From: JAUPVL01 sp964481235
GTDB taxonomy: Bacteria; Patescibacteriota; Saccharimonadia; CAILAD01; BJGX01
Assembly: GCA_964481235.1 (NCBI GenBank)
Contig: CAYZYH010000017.1
Span: forward strand, 1 to 16,664
Direction of reading: 5' to 3'
DNA length: 16,664 nucleotides
The notes beneath the pieces were generated by a model that was not told the origin of the DNA, did no database searches, and saw nothing but the letters and a program-made list of their open reading frames with translations. The translations under genes were made by a program, and so were the position numbers. This document shows positions 1-6,290 of the stretch, one piece after another (position 1 is the stretch's first letter; the number at the start of each line of letters is the position of its first letter).

Positions 1-547
1 TATTCATTAGGCCTCTCGCCACAAAAAAGGTAAGAGCGTGTACCTCGGCCATTTGTTTGTCGTGCTCCGTGGCCGTCATTTTTACTACCTTTAGACCCAG
101 ATCTACAAGCAATTTATTTAGCTTATTTAGAGATACACTATTGTTTTTATTGCAAACCACAATAGTTTGGTTGGTTAATGATTTGGTTGCTGACTGTGGA
201 CCAAAGAGTGGGTGAGTGCCAATAAACTCAATATCTTCTCTAAGGTATTTTTTTGCCATCTTAAAAGGCACAACTTTAACTGAACACACATCTATCACTA
301 CGGCATTTTTAGGAGCGTTTTTACTAATAGATTCAAGCACTTTTTTGTAGGCTGCCAGTGGAGTAGCTAGTACTATAATTGGCTGGCTAGTGGCTTGGCT
401 TAAGCTAACAAAATTGGCAGTCTTGATTTTATTGGTCGGTTTTGAACGAGTGTGTACCTCAAATACGAATCTTTCACCAAGATACCTGACAATTAGCTCT
501 CCAAAAGAACCGAATCCTATAAGTCCAATGCTTTTTATATTTTTCAT
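1..547 (-). CDS. Prephenate dehydrogenase-like protein (TyrA family), C-terminus cut off by window edge
   Basis: Reading the minus strand from 547 gives an open frame of about 182 residues that runs off the left edge. It opens with MKNIKSIGLIGFGSFGELIV, a Rossmann NAD(P)-binding fingerprint (GFGSFG, residues 10-15). Further in are an IDVCSVK segment, which corresponds to the family's D-x-x-SVK, and GTHPLFGPQS, which carries the histidine expected for the TyrA active site. Family members oxidise prephenate (or arogenate) with decarboxylation toward tyrosine. Two ATG codons are adjacent (550 and 547). I chose 547 because the TATAAT at 559-554 then ends 6 bases upstream, the spacing used by other genes here. 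The gene diverges from the LPG-synthase-type gene at 586. No other aromatic amino-acid gene is visible, so the substrate is uncertain: a related 3-hydroxyacid or imine dehydrogenase is possible. Family call is firm, exact substrate is not. Confidence 0.82.
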   Translation of the reverse strand, partial: MKNIKSIGLIGFGSFGELIVRYLGERFVFEVHTRSKPTNKIKTANFVSLSQATSQPIIVLATPLAAYKKVLESISKNAPKNAVVIDVCSVKVVPFKMAKKYLREDIEFIGTHPLFGPQSATKSLTNQTIVVCNKNNSVSLNKLNKLLVDLGLKVVKMTATEHDKQMAEVHALTFFVARGLMN

Positions 548-553
548 CATAGT

Positions 554-559
554 ATTATA
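554..559 (-). promoter_or_regulatory. -10 element (TATAAT) for the tyrA-like gene, leaderless
   Basis: TATAAT read on the minus strand ends 6 bases before the ATG at 547 (3 bases before the ATG at 550). No convincing -35 box or Shine-Dalgarno sequence is seen. The transcript is predicted to begin at or next to the start codon. Confidence 0.6.
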
Positions 560-570
560 TCTTACTTGGC

Positions 571-579
571 TGTTATAAT
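571..579 (+). promoter_or_regulatory. Extended -10 element TGTTATAAT for the LPG-synthase-type gene, leaderless
   Basis: TGT followed by a perfect TATAAT (574-579) ends 6 bases before the ATG at 586. There is no Shine-Dalgarno sequence. The opposing -10 of the tyrA-like gene lies only 11 bases away, so the two divergent promoters share about 40 bases. Confidence 0.65.
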
Positions 580-585
580 TGTAAT

Positions 586-1620
586 ATGCGTAGTGGTTTG
601 AGTGAAAAACAAATTCAAGATCACGAAACCAAGCAGGCAAGTGACAATCTGTCTTGGTTTGAACAACAAAAAAAATCTAGTAAGAAAGAACATAAACATC
701 CGTGGCTGTATCGACTGGCTATGTTATCGTTTTTTTTATTGTTGCTATATATAATGTGGCCACTATTACAAGACTGGCAACAAATTGTTGTGTATGTAAA
801 AGAGGCTAATATGGCCGTTTTATTATTAGCAAGTGCAATATTTTGCTTTACCTTTGTTTTTACTGGCTTGGGTATGACAGTACTTGCCACCAAGCCCATG
901 CCTATAAGACAAACTAGCTTAATACAGCTAGCCATGGCTTTTACCTATAAAATATTTCCGGCAGGTCTGGGTGGGCCAGGATTAATGTATCGCTACGCCG
1001 TAGTAGCTGGCTATAATTTAGAAGAAGGTTTGGGTTATGTTGGCGCCGTAGAACTTACGTACTTTACTGCTTGGCTACTCTATTTTATACCTGTAGTGTA
1101 TTTTGGAGGTGGGCTAGATAGTGTAGGAATTAACCCTAGCTTTACACCTAGCTGGAAGCTGTTCTTTGGTATTGGTATAGCTATTATGACAGTGTATTTT
1201 ATTGTTCGAGCAATAGGCATACTCAGCAAAATAGAAGAAAAAGTACGTGAGATAATACAAACTTTTAAGATAATACTAAAGACACCCGCCAAAAGCTTTA
1301 AGTCACTTTGTCTTATGTTAGTAAGTTATACTTGCACTAATATTGCCTTCTATCTATGTTTGGTAGCGGTTGGTATACACATACCGTTCTGGGAGTCGTT
1401 GTTTGTATATTTGGTATTTAATGCTATTGGCTCTTGTGGCCCTGCACCAGGAGGTATTGGTACTGTCGAGGCTGCACTTATTGGCGGGCTAATGCTAGTA
1501 GGAGTAGACTCTTCACAGGCTACGGCTGCAGTAATGATATTTAGGACAATTACTTTCTGGATACCAACAATACCTGGTTATATAGCATTTAGACATGGCA
1601 TAAGACAAAAATATATCTAG
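586..1620 (+). CDS. LPG synthase TM-type integral membrane protein (UPF0104 / lysylphosphatidylglycerol synthase membrane domain)
   Basis: 344 residues. A charged, cytoplasmic-looking N-terminal tail (residues 1-40) is followed by several hydrophobic helices, for example at about 42-62, 76-98, 152-174, 191-210, 240-263 and 271-283. The family signatures are the FPAGLGGPGLMYRY loop (124-137) and the glycine/proline-rich GPAPGGIGTVEAALIGG stretch (285-301). This domain is the flippase/transmembrane part of MprF-type proteins and also occurs alone in many bacteria, where it is linked to lipid translocation or envelope modification. The C-terminal aminoacyl-transferase (GNAT) domain of full MprF is absent, so lysyl-PG synthesis itself is not expected. 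The start is set by the extended -10 element six bases upstream. The gene ends four bases from the convergent ADP-ribosyltransferase-like gene. Family is confident; the lipid substrate is unknown. Confidence 0.85.
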   Translation: MRSGLSEKQIQDHETKQASDNLSWFEQQKKSSKKEHKHPWLYRLAMLSFFLLLLYIMWPLLQDWQQIVVYVKEANMAVLLLASAIFCFTFVFTGLGMTVLATKPMPIRQTSLIQLAMAFTYKIFPAGLGGPGLMYRYAVVAGYNLEEGLGYVGAVELTYFTAWLLYFIPVVYFGGGLDSVGINPSFTPSWKLFFGIGIAIMTVYFIVRAIGILSKIEEKVREIIQTFKIILKTPAKSFKSLCLMLVSYTCTNIAFYLCLVAVGIHIPFWESLFVYLVFNAIGSCGPAPGGIGTVEAALIGGLMLVGVDSSQATAAVMIFRTITFWIPTIPGYIAFRHGIRQKYI

Positions 1621-1624
1621 AACT

Positions 1625-2143
1625 CTAACTTTTGTCATCAAGTATTTCTATATTTCGGGGCAAATCTGCTACACTAACTTCTACTACGTCGACTGGTTTA
1701 ATAGGTTGTTCGCATCTATATTCAAATCCTTTGTAATGGTGGAAATCAGATTTAAGAAATACGTAAACATATCCCACCGAAGCCTTTGATTTGATATCTT
1801 CGAGCCCTTTGCGGCTAGCAGAATATATAACTTTTTTATCTTTAACACCAAAGCTAGACCACATAGAAATACCTTCGCCTAGGTTAGACCTACTAATAAT
1901 GCTTTTAAATATTGCAGGTCCTATAACATCTGCTGCGGCTACTCCAGGAGGTCCGTCGTTCCAACGTTCTCCAGTTTCTGGATTACCATCCAGAGCTTGT
2001 CTTGGTTCAAACTCCTCAATGCCAGCCGTAGGTGAACCATGAAACACGTACTCTCCCTTAGACTGTAAGAGCTCCAGCTTCTTTATTGCTGTAGATTTTT
2101 CTTGATTATGTGGTTCGCCATTTTCATTGTATGGTTCATTCAT
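1625..2143 (-). CDS. Uncharacterised protein with possible ADP-ribosyltransferase (PARP-like) fold, downstream of rarA
   Basis: 172 residues, no signal peptide or membrane segment. After a hydrophilic N-terminus (1-30) comes YVFHGSPTAGIEEFEPRQA (32-50), then GVAAADVIGPAIF (67-79), then YRCEQPIKPVDVVEVS (142-157). The HGS triplet (His35) followed by a GVxxAD-like segment resembles the HGS...GIYFAD arrangement of PARP-type ADP-ribosyltransferases, and Glu145 could be the acidic residue. The tyrosine normally found in the second motif is not apparent, so activity is uncertain. The ATG at 2143 overlaps the end of rarA by 8 bases, so the two are almost certainly translated from one mRNA. It could be a small NAD-dependent modifying enzyme or an inactive relative. 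Fold assignment is inference from motifs only. Confidence 0.7.
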   Translation of the reverse strand: MNEPYNENGEPHNQEKSTAIKKLELLQSKGEYVFHGSPTAGIEEFEPRQALDGNPETGERWNDGPPGVAAADVIGPAIFKSIISRSNLGEGISMWSSFGVKDKKVIYSASRKGLEDIKSKASVGYVYVFLKSDFHHYKGFEYRCEQPIKPVDVVEVSVADLPRNIEILDDKS

Positions 2144-3329
2144 CTTGATATATTGTAATATTATCTAATTCAACCGGCAAGAACCCTTTTTCGTGCTTAA
2201 AACCAGACTCCCATTTGGTGCCTTTTTGGTAGCCTAGGTCTTTCATTAACTTGGTAGGTGCATTGCGTAAGTGTAGCGGTACAGGTGCGTCGGAGTATTG
2301 TTTAGCTACATCAAAAGCCCTAGTCATTGCATCTGCTACTGTGCGTGACTTTTTACTCTTGGCCAAAACTATAGCACATTCAAATAAATTATAATTACAC
2401 TCTGGACTACCTATGCGTTCAACGGCTAAAAATGTAGAAACCGCCAGGTTGAGTGCTGCGGGTGCAGCAATGCCAATATCTTCACTGGCGAAAATAATAT
2501 TGCGTCTGGCTATAAACTTTGGGTCTTCACCACCCTCTATTATTCTCGCTAGATAATAAAGTACAGCATCTACATCGCCTCCTCGCATTGATTTAATATA
2601 GGCCGAAATAAGGTTGTAGTGATACTCCCCACTCTTGTCGTAGCGGGTTGCGGCGGCCTGCATAGCTTGCTTAATTATATTGGTTGTGATGTTTTTGCCA
2701 CTTATTTGCATTGCTACTTCTAACCCATTTAGTGCTACACGAGCATCACCCCCAGCGAGTAGAGCTAATAAGTCTAAGGCTCTTGGTTCTAGCCTTTTGT
2801 TTTCATATTGCTTAACTGCCCTTTGTAAAATTGTTTTTAGCTCATCTTCACTTAGTGGCTGCAATACGACTACCCTTGAACGTGAAAGTAGAGGGCCAAT
2901 TACCTCAAAGCTAGGGTTTTCAGTGGTGGCACCAACGAGAATTATGGTGCCGTTTTCTACATATGGCAAAAATGCATCTTGTTGAGCTTTGTTGAAGCGG
3001 TGTATTTCGTCTACAAAAAGCACAGTTTTTTTTCCAGCAATCTGCGCTTCTTGGGCGTTTTGAATTACTTTTTTAACATCGGCTATGCCGGCAGCTACTG
3101 CTGATATTTCTGTATATTCAAAATTGCCGCTTGCACCAATTATTCTTGCAAGAGTTGTTTTGCCACTACCGGGTGGACCCCACAATATCATACTTACTGG
3201 CTGACCATTTTTGATTACGCTATGTAAGAATTGGTTTTTGTCTATTATATGACCTTGACCAACCACATCCTTAAGCTTTTGGGGTCGCATATCTTCTGCG
3301 AGCGGAGAAAAATTATTATCTTTTTTCAT
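2136..3329 (-). CDS. rarA: Replication-associated recombination protein A (RarA/MgsA/WRNIP1 AAA+ ATPase)
   Basis: 397 residues, about the usual size for the family. RarA is a tetrameric AAA+ ATPase related to clamp-loader subunits. It acts at stalled replication forks and single-strand gaps. Visible motifs are an N-terminal PLAEDMRPQKLKDVVGQGHI (9-28), Walker A GPPGSGKTT (51-59), Walker B with VDEIH (106-110), sensor-1 region GATTENPSF (133-141) and the arginine-finger region LLSRSR (147-152). The C-terminal half carries the family-specific GGDARVALNGLE-type region, plus the IKSMRGGDVDAVLYYLARI and SEDIGIA stretches of the tetramerisation domain. A longer frame begins at 3368, but the ATG at 3329 fits the family start and sits 7 bases after TGCTATAAT. 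It is the first gene of a two-gene minus-strand unit. Confidence 0.96.
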   Translation of the reverse strand: MKKDNNFSPLAEDMRPQKLKDVVGQGHIIDKNQFLHSVIKNGQPVSMILWGPPGSGKTTLARIIGASGNFEYTEISAVAAGIADVKKVIQNAQEAQIAGKKTVLFVDEIHRFNKAQQDAFLPYVENGTIILVGATTENPSFEVIGPLLSRSRVVVLQPLSEDELKTILQRAVKQYENKRLEPRALDLLALLAGGDARVALNGLEVAMQISGKNITTNIIKQAMQAAATRYDKSGEYHYNLISAYIKSMRGGDVDAVLYYLARIIEGGEDPKFIARRNIIFASEDIGIAAPAALNLAVSTFLAVERIGSPECNYNLFECAIVLAKSKKSRTVADAMTRAFDVAKQYSDAPVPLHLRNAPTKLMKDLGYQKGTKWESGFKHEKGFLPVELDNITIYQDE

Positions 3330-3336
3330 ACCTATT

Positions 3337-3345
3337 ATTATAGCA
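3337..3345 (-). promoter_or_regulatory. Extended -10 element TGCTATAAT for rarA, leaderless
   Basis: On the minus strand TGC plus TATAAT (3342-3337) ends 7 bases before the rarA ATG at 3329. No Shine-Dalgarno sequence lies between them. The site decides in favour of the 3329 start over the in-frame ATG at 3368, which would lie upstream of this promoter. Confidence 0.65.
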
Positions 3346-3378
3346 AACAAAAAGCGAAACCCACTCAAGTAGAATTAA

Positions 3379-3408
3379 TTGACAAAAATAGGTATTATAT
3401 GGTATTCT
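3379..3408 (+). promoter_or_regulatory. Sigma70-type promoter TTGACA-N18-TATTCT for the small membrane protein at 3458
   Basis: A perfect -35 box TTGACA (3379-3384) and a -10 TATTCT (3403-3408) preceded by TGG (extended -10) are 18 bases apart. Transcription should begin near 3415, giving a leader of about 43 bases that contains the purine-rich AAAGGGA sequence before the ATG at 3458. It is the only perfect -35 consensus I noticed in the window. Confidence 0.72.
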
Positions 3409-3457
3409 ATACGGGCTTCGCAGCTGTAAATAATACACCTACCAACAAAGGGAAAAT

Positions 3458-3631
3458 ATGTTCTTACTAGCTATTCTTGGAGCAATTACCTACACTTTTG
3501 GCCGCCTACTTGAAGTAAGAGGTAGCGAAGCAGACAGAGAAGCTAACAAACTATGTACAATTATGCAGATTGTTGGTGGAGCAATCTTTGTAATTGGTTT
3601 TGTTGGTACGATCTTTATTAGGATCTTCTAA
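3458..3631 (+). CDS. Small two-helix membrane protein (57 aa), unknown function
   Basis: 57 residues beginning MFLLAILGAITYTFGRLLEV. A first hydrophobic helix spans about residues 2-18 and a second about 38-56, joined by a charged loop EVRGSEADREANK (19-31). No known family is recognised. The start is supported by a purine-rich Shine-Dalgarno-like AAAGGGA (3448-3453) and by the strong upstream promoter, and a rho-independent terminator follows five bases after the stop. The gene is therefore a self-contained single-gene transcription unit of the kind expected for an abundant small protein. It resembles the protein at 4624 in plan (two helices, similar size, own promoter and terminator) though not clearly in sequence. 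The coding assignment rests on signals and helix pattern, not on homology. Confidence 0.75.
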   Translation: MFLLAILGAITYTFGRLLEVRGSEADREANKLCTIMQIVGGAIFVIGFVGTIFIRIF

Positions 3632-3635
3632 ATTG

Positions 3636-3666
3636 TCCCCCAGACACGCTGTGTTTGGGGGATTTT
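3636..3666 (+). terminator. Rho-independent terminator after the 57-aa membrane protein
   Basis: A 12-pair stem (3636-3647 with 3651-3662, one G-T pair) around a GCT loop is followed by TTTTACTTTT. The C5/G5 block makes it strong. It insulates the next gene from the small-protein promoter. Confidence 0.88.
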
Positions 3667-3688
3667 ACTTTTACTTTACATTATTATT

Positions 3689-3697
3689 TGCTAAAAT
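3689..3697 (+). promoter_or_regulatory. Extended -10 element TGCTAAAAT for the EEP-family gene
   Basis: TGC followed by TAAAAT (3692-3697) predicts a start of transcription near 3704, leaving a leader of about 32 bases that carries AAGGA (3726-3730), five bases before the ATG at 3736. No clear -35 box is seen. Confidence 0.5.
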
Positions 3698-3735
3698 AAG
3701 CTTCGTTTTGAACCTTTATAAAAATAAGGACTAAC

Positions 3736-4560
3736 ATGTTTGCAACAAAGTATTTTGACTGCGATGAGCAATTAGACCCTACCATACTTGATAGATCGAT
3801 AAGAGTTGGTTGCTGGAATGTATGGTACCGGTCTGATCCAAAAAAAGTTATTGATAGATTAAAAAAAATGGATTGTGATGTGCTTTTACTACAAGAAGTA
3901 GCTTATGGTGATGGTGGTAGGTTTCAAGACTATGATCTACCGACTCAAATTCACCTTGCTCTAAATATGTCTGGTTACTGGGTAGAGAATAGAAGAATGA
4001 AGAAACGTCAGGGTGTGTTGCATGAGGGACAAGCGATATACTCAAGATTCCCGACTATCTACAGTGACCACCAACTTTGTCTTGGTGGTCGTGCACTCGG
4101 AAAGAATGGTGAGCTAAGTAGAAGGGTTGTAGTTGAGGGACATGTTTCATTTGGTGAAATTTTAAACGGTATCTCATTCTTGTCACTGCATAGATCTTAC
4201 ACTCTACCTTTTGGTCTAAATAGAGATCAGATAAGAACAGAAGACCTTGAGTTGCTCAATACGATTATTGCAAAGAATGGGCTAGTAGTTGCGGCTGGGG
4301 ATTTGAATGCTCATCCCGATTCAGAAGCTGTTAGATACTTGGCTACTGCAGTACCTCCTGTTGGACCAGATCCTAGCATTCCTAGCTGGGTTGGACCGCC
4401 AAGACTAAACTGGCTTATGCGTGTTTTGAGACAGCAAAAGCGTATTGATCACGCTTTTTCTGATATAAAAGTTGTGTCAGCCGATTTTTTTGATGCTGGC
4501 CCCTCAGACCATAGACCGTTAATCTTTGAAGTCGATAATAGGATAAAAATACTTGAATGA
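3736..4560 (+). CDS. Endonuclease/exonuclease/phosphatase (EEP) family hydrolase
   Basis: 274 residues, no signal peptide, so probably cytoplasmic. The family's metal-dependent phosphodiesterase residues are in order: CWNVW with Asn28; LLQEVAYG with the metal-binding Glu54; SLHRSY with His152; AAGDLNAHPDSEAV with Asp189 and Asn191; RIDHAF with Asp238; and the C-terminal SDHRPL with Asp258 and His259. The superfamily includes DNases, AP endonucleases, sphingomyelinases and phosphoinositide phosphatases, and nothing here fixes the substrate. AAGGA lies five bases before the ATG, which supports the start. The promoter of the next gene overlaps the last codons (TTGAAT at 4553-4558). The gene is bracketed by two small membrane proteins. 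Superfamily confident, substrate unknown. Confidence 0.92.
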   Translation: MFATKYFDCDEQLDPTILDRSIRVGCWNVWYRSDPKKVIDRLKKMDCDVLLLQEVAYGDGGRFQDYDLPTQIHLALNMSGYWVENRRMKKRQGVLHEGQAIYSRFPTIYSDHQLCLGGRALGKNGELSRRVVVEGHVSFGEILNGISFLSLHRSYTLPFGLNRDQIRTEDLELLNTIIAKNGLVVAAGDLNAHPDSEAVRYLATAVPPVGPDPSIPSWVGPPRLNWLMRVLRQQKRIDHAFSDIKVVSADFFDAGPSDHRPLIFEVDNRIKILE

Positions 4561-4581
4561 TAAAGCAACATATGCTATTAT
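4553..4581 (+). promoter_or_regulatory. Promoter TTGAAT-N17-TATTAT (extended -10) for the 60-aa membrane protein
   Basis: A -35 TTGAAT (4553-4558) is spaced by exactly 17 bases from TATTAT (4576-4581), which is preceded by TGC. The -35 box lies inside the end of the EEP gene. Transcription from about 4588 gives a leader of roughly 36 bases with AAAGG (4612-4616), seven bases before the ATG at 4624. Confidence 0.75.
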
Positions 4582-4623
4582 ATTTGCGATATATCCGTAC
4601 CGCCTAAATTGAAAGGCAAAAAA

Positions 4624-4806
4624 ATGAGCACTGTCCTTATGGTAGGGCTAGTGATTTTGGCAGTTGGTGTAGTCGCTATGGCTGTTGCAGTTGTTAAGAA
4701 CCGCAACACTCCAGATGATGCGCCCGTTAAGTTCGATGCCGGTAACTTTGGAGTAACAGCTCTGCTAGTTGGCATCGTCGTTACTGTAGTTGGTTTATTC
4801 GTCTAG
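4624..4806 (+). CDS. Small two-helix membrane protein (60 aa), unknown function
   Basis: 60 residues beginning MSTVLMVGLVILAVGVVAMA. The first hydrophobic helix covers about residues 3-24, a polar loop KNRNTPDDAPVKFDAGN covers 25-41, and a second Gly/Val-rich helix covers about 42-60 to the very C-terminus. No family is recognised. An in-frame TTG at 4609 would add five residues, but ATG 4624 has AAAGG seven bases upstream and is preferred. It has its own near-consensus promoter and its own terminator, so it can be expressed alone, although read-through from the EEP gene is possible because no terminator separates them. It shares the plan of the 57-aa protein at 3458. Confidence 0.8.
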   Translation: MSTVLMVGLVILAVGVVAMAVAVVKNRNTPDDAPVKFDAGNFGVTALLVGIVVTVVGLFV

Positions 4807-4817
4807 ACCAACCAAGC

Positions 4818-4851
4818 AATACCTCAAACTTAAAAAGTTTGAGGTATTTTT
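4818..4851 (+). terminator. Rho-independent terminator after the 60-aa membrane protein
   Basis: A perfect 14-pair stem (4818-4831 with 4835-4848, reading AATACCTCAAACTT and its complement) with an AAA loop runs into a T tract. The A-rich left arm would also give a U tract on the other strand, but no minus-strand gene ends here. Confidence 0.88.
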
Positions 4852-4865
4852 ACATTTAATCGATG

Positions 4866-4871
4866 TATAAT
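4866..4871 (+). promoter_or_regulatory. -10 element (TATAAT) for the DUF2061 gene, leaderless
   Basis: A perfect TATAAT ends 8 bases before the ATG at 4880, with no Shine-Dalgarno sequence between. Transcription is predicted to start at or within two bases of the ATG. Confidence 0.6.
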
Positions 4872-4879
4872 TGCAAATA

Positions 4880-5125
4880 ATGACAAAAAACAAATTTAAA
4901 ACCAGCAAAATATTTGTAGAACACAGCGAAACTCACGCTCGCTCAATACTTAAAGCGGTGACATATAGAGTACTTATTATTATCTCGGTGTTTATTATTA
5001 TATACTGGCAGACTGGCAAGTTAGATACGGCAGCAGCCATAACGGGCATTACTACTATTACCGGAACTACAATTTATTACTTACACGAAAGGGTGTGGAG
5101 TAGGGTGAAATGGGGCAGAAAATAA
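4880..5125 (+). CDS. DUF2061 family small membrane protein
   Basis: 81 residues. The pattern matches DUF2061: a basic N-terminus, then ETHARSILKAVTYRVLIIIS (the family's arginine/lysine-rich entry into helix 1, about residues 18-37), a short loop around TGKLDTA, a second helix rich in Ala, Ile and Thr (about 48-65), and YYLHERVWSRVKWGRK at the end, which is the family's HExxW-type tail. Function is unknown. An upstream in-frame TTG at 4871 lies within the -10 element and is rejected, so the start is the ATG at 4880, eight bases after TATAAT. Its last 16 bases overlap the AlkD-type gene, so the two are co-transcribed. Confidence 0.83.
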   Translation: MTKNKFKTSKIFVEHSETHARSILKAVTYRVLIIISVFIIIYWQTGKLDTAAAITGITTITGTTIYYLHERVWSRVKWGRK

Positions 5126-5847
5126 TTCCAAAACTAGAAAATTTAAAAAACGATTTGAAAAAACTGGCCGACCCTAAAAGAGCAGAGTCGAGCGCGTGGT
5201 TTTTTAAGACAGCGCCTGGCCAATACGGTCATGGCGACGTGTTTTTGGGCGTAACTGTACCCAATCAGCGCAAAGTAGCCAAAAAGTACTATGGGTTAGA
5301 GCTTGAACAAGTCGAACAGCTAATGCTCAGTAAGGAGCACGAGTACAGACTGGTTGCAGTAATTATTTTAGTAGAGCAGTTCAAGAAGGCCAGCGATACT
5401 ACCAAAAAGCAAATTTATGATTTTTATTTGAGCCATACTCAATATATAAATAACTGGGATATAGTAGATACTTCAGCCGGTTATATAGTCGGTGAGTATC
5501 TGTGGCGTAAGAAAGACGCATTGAAAATTTTGACTAAGTTAGCCAAGTCAAATTCTCTATGGGAGCGACGCATTGCCATTATTAGTACCTTGGCCTTTAT
5601 AATGCACGGCGAGAGTGAGCTAACGCTTGAAATAGCACAAATACTGATTAATGACGATCACGATTTGATTCAAAAAGCGGTAGGCTGGATGTTGCGCGAG
5701 GTGGGCAAGCGGGTGAGCTTAGAAGATGAAGAGCAGTTTTTGAGGCGCAATAATCAATACCAAACTATGCCGCGTACAATGCTGCGTTATGCCATTGAAA
5801 GATTTGATGAGCCCAAGCGCCAGGCCTACCTAGCCGGAACCGCTTAA
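5110..5847 (+). CDS. alkD: AlkD-type DNA alkylation repair glycosylase (HEAT-like repeats)
   Basis: 245 residues, typical length for the family, built of HEAT-like helical repeats. AlkD removes bulky or positively charged N3/N7-alkylated purines without flipping the base. The key residues can be placed: NNWDIVD gives Trp116 and Asp120 (equivalent to Bacillus cereus Trp109 and Asp113), LWERRIAIIST gives the arginine at 153-154 (Arg148), and VGWMLREVGKR gives Trp193 (Trp187). The N-terminal QYGHGDVFLGVTVPNQR (38-54) is also characteristic. The start overlaps the DUF2061 gene by 16 bases and is preceded by GGAGTAGGG (5097-5105), so it is probably translated by coupling. All catalytic residues are present, so it should be active. 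Confidence 0.94.
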   Translation: MGQKIIPKLENLKNDLKKLADPKRAESSAWFFKTAPGQYGHGDVFLGVTVPNQRKVAKKYYGLELEQVEQLMLSKEHEYRLVAVIILVEQFKKASDTTKKQIYDFYLSHTQYINNWDIVDTSAGYIVGEYLWRKKDALKILTKLAKSNSLWERRIAIISTLAFIMHGESELTLEIAQILINDDHDLIQKAVGWMLREVGKRVSLEDEEQFLRRNNQYQTMPRTMLRYAIERFDEPKRQAYLAGTA

Positions 5848-5855
5848 GCTTTTTA

Positions 5856-5876
5856 TATAGCTGCACTACAGCTATA
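5856..5876. repeat. Inverted repeat TATAGCTG-N5-CAGCTATA overlapping a -10 box
   Basis: Two perfect 8-base arms (5856-5863 and 5869-5876) flank CACTA. The right arm runs into the TATAAT of the next promoter (5873-5878). No T tract follows, so it is not a good terminator for alkD; a repressor operator is the alternative reading. Confidence 0.5.
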
Positions 5877-5878
5877 AT
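5873..5878 (+). promoter_or_regulatory. -10 element (TATAAT) for the MazG-like gene
   Basis: TATAAT predicts initiation near 5885 and a leader of about 25 bases with GGGAG (5900-5904), five bases before the ATG at 5910. A second -10-like TATAGT is at 5884-5889. No clear -35 box. Confidence 0.5.
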
Positions 5879-5909
5879 TGCTTATAGTACCTACCAATTG
5901 GGAGTTCCA

Positions 5910-6218
5910 ATGAAGTTTCATAATAAGTTAGTACGCGATAGAATACTTGAAATCATCACAGAAGCTGGCGACATGCCAATTTCTAGGATTCTCACCGATA
6001 GTGAATACGTTCAAGCATTGCTGTCTAAACTACAAGAAGAAGTAGACGAATATATTCAAAGCGGCGATCATCAGGAGCTAGCCGATATTTTAGAGGTGGT
6101 TTATGCACTTGCGGCTCTTGAACAAATTACACCAGACAGGCTTGAGGAAGTACGAGCCCAAAAAGCCCTTAGTAATGGGGCCTTCAACAAAAAGATTTAT
6201 TTAATTTCTACTAGCTAA
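5910..6218 (+). CDS. MazG-like / phosphoribosyl-ATP pyrophosphohydrolase-like NTP pyrophosphatase
   Basis: 102 residues of mainly alpha-helical sequence. It opens with MKFHNKLVRDRILEIITEAG, the NKLVRD signature of a house-cleaning branch of the all-alpha NTP pyrophosphohydrolase superfamily. The metal-binding EExxE...ExxD motif is complete: Glu43, Glu44 and Glu47 in QEEVDEY, then Glu56 and Asp59 in ELADILEVVYALA. Such enzymes hydrolyse (d)NTPs or related nucleotides to monophosphate and pyrophosphate; no histidine-biosynthesis genes are nearby, so a nucleotide-sanitising role is more likely than HisE. An in-frame TTG at 5898 is rejected because GGGAG (5900-5904) sits five bases before ATG 5910. 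Expression may be controlled at the inverted repeat overlapping its -10 box. Confidence 0.88.
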   Translation: MKFHNKLVRDRILEIITEAGDMPISRILTDSEYVQALLSKLQEEVDEYIQSGDHQELADILEVVYALAALEQITPDRLEEVRAQKALSNGAFNKKIYLISTS

Positions 6219-6225
6219 GTTACTA

Positions 6226-6254
6226 TTGCAAGGTTGAACTAAAGGTGATAGTAT
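6226..6254 (+). promoter_or_regulatory. Promoter TTGCAA-N17-TAGTAT (extended -10) for the tiny membrane protein pair
   Basis: TTGCAA (6226-6231) is 17 bases from TAGTAT (6249-6254), which is preceded by TGA. It gives a leader of about 30 bases with AGAGGA (6281-6286) ahead of the ATG at 6291. Confidence 0.6.
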
Positions 6255-6290
6255 ATCGCCAGTACCTTGCTGCCGACAAGAGAGGACAAT

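Noticed and set aside
390..578. Plus-strand 62-residue frame with hydrophobic C-terminus
   Set aside because: It is antisense to the tyrA-like gene, which has clear family motifs in its own frame; no promoter or Shine-Dalgarno sequence precedes it.
621..935. Minus-strand 104-residue frame with cysteines
   Set aside because: Antisense to the LPG-synthase-type gene; no start signals and cysteine-rich, low-similarity content typical of a shadow frame.
3330..3368. Longer N-terminus of rarA from the ATG at 3368
   Set aside because: Extra residues are hydrophobic and unlike the family, and the TGCTATAAT promoter lies inside this segment, seven bases before the ATG at 3329.
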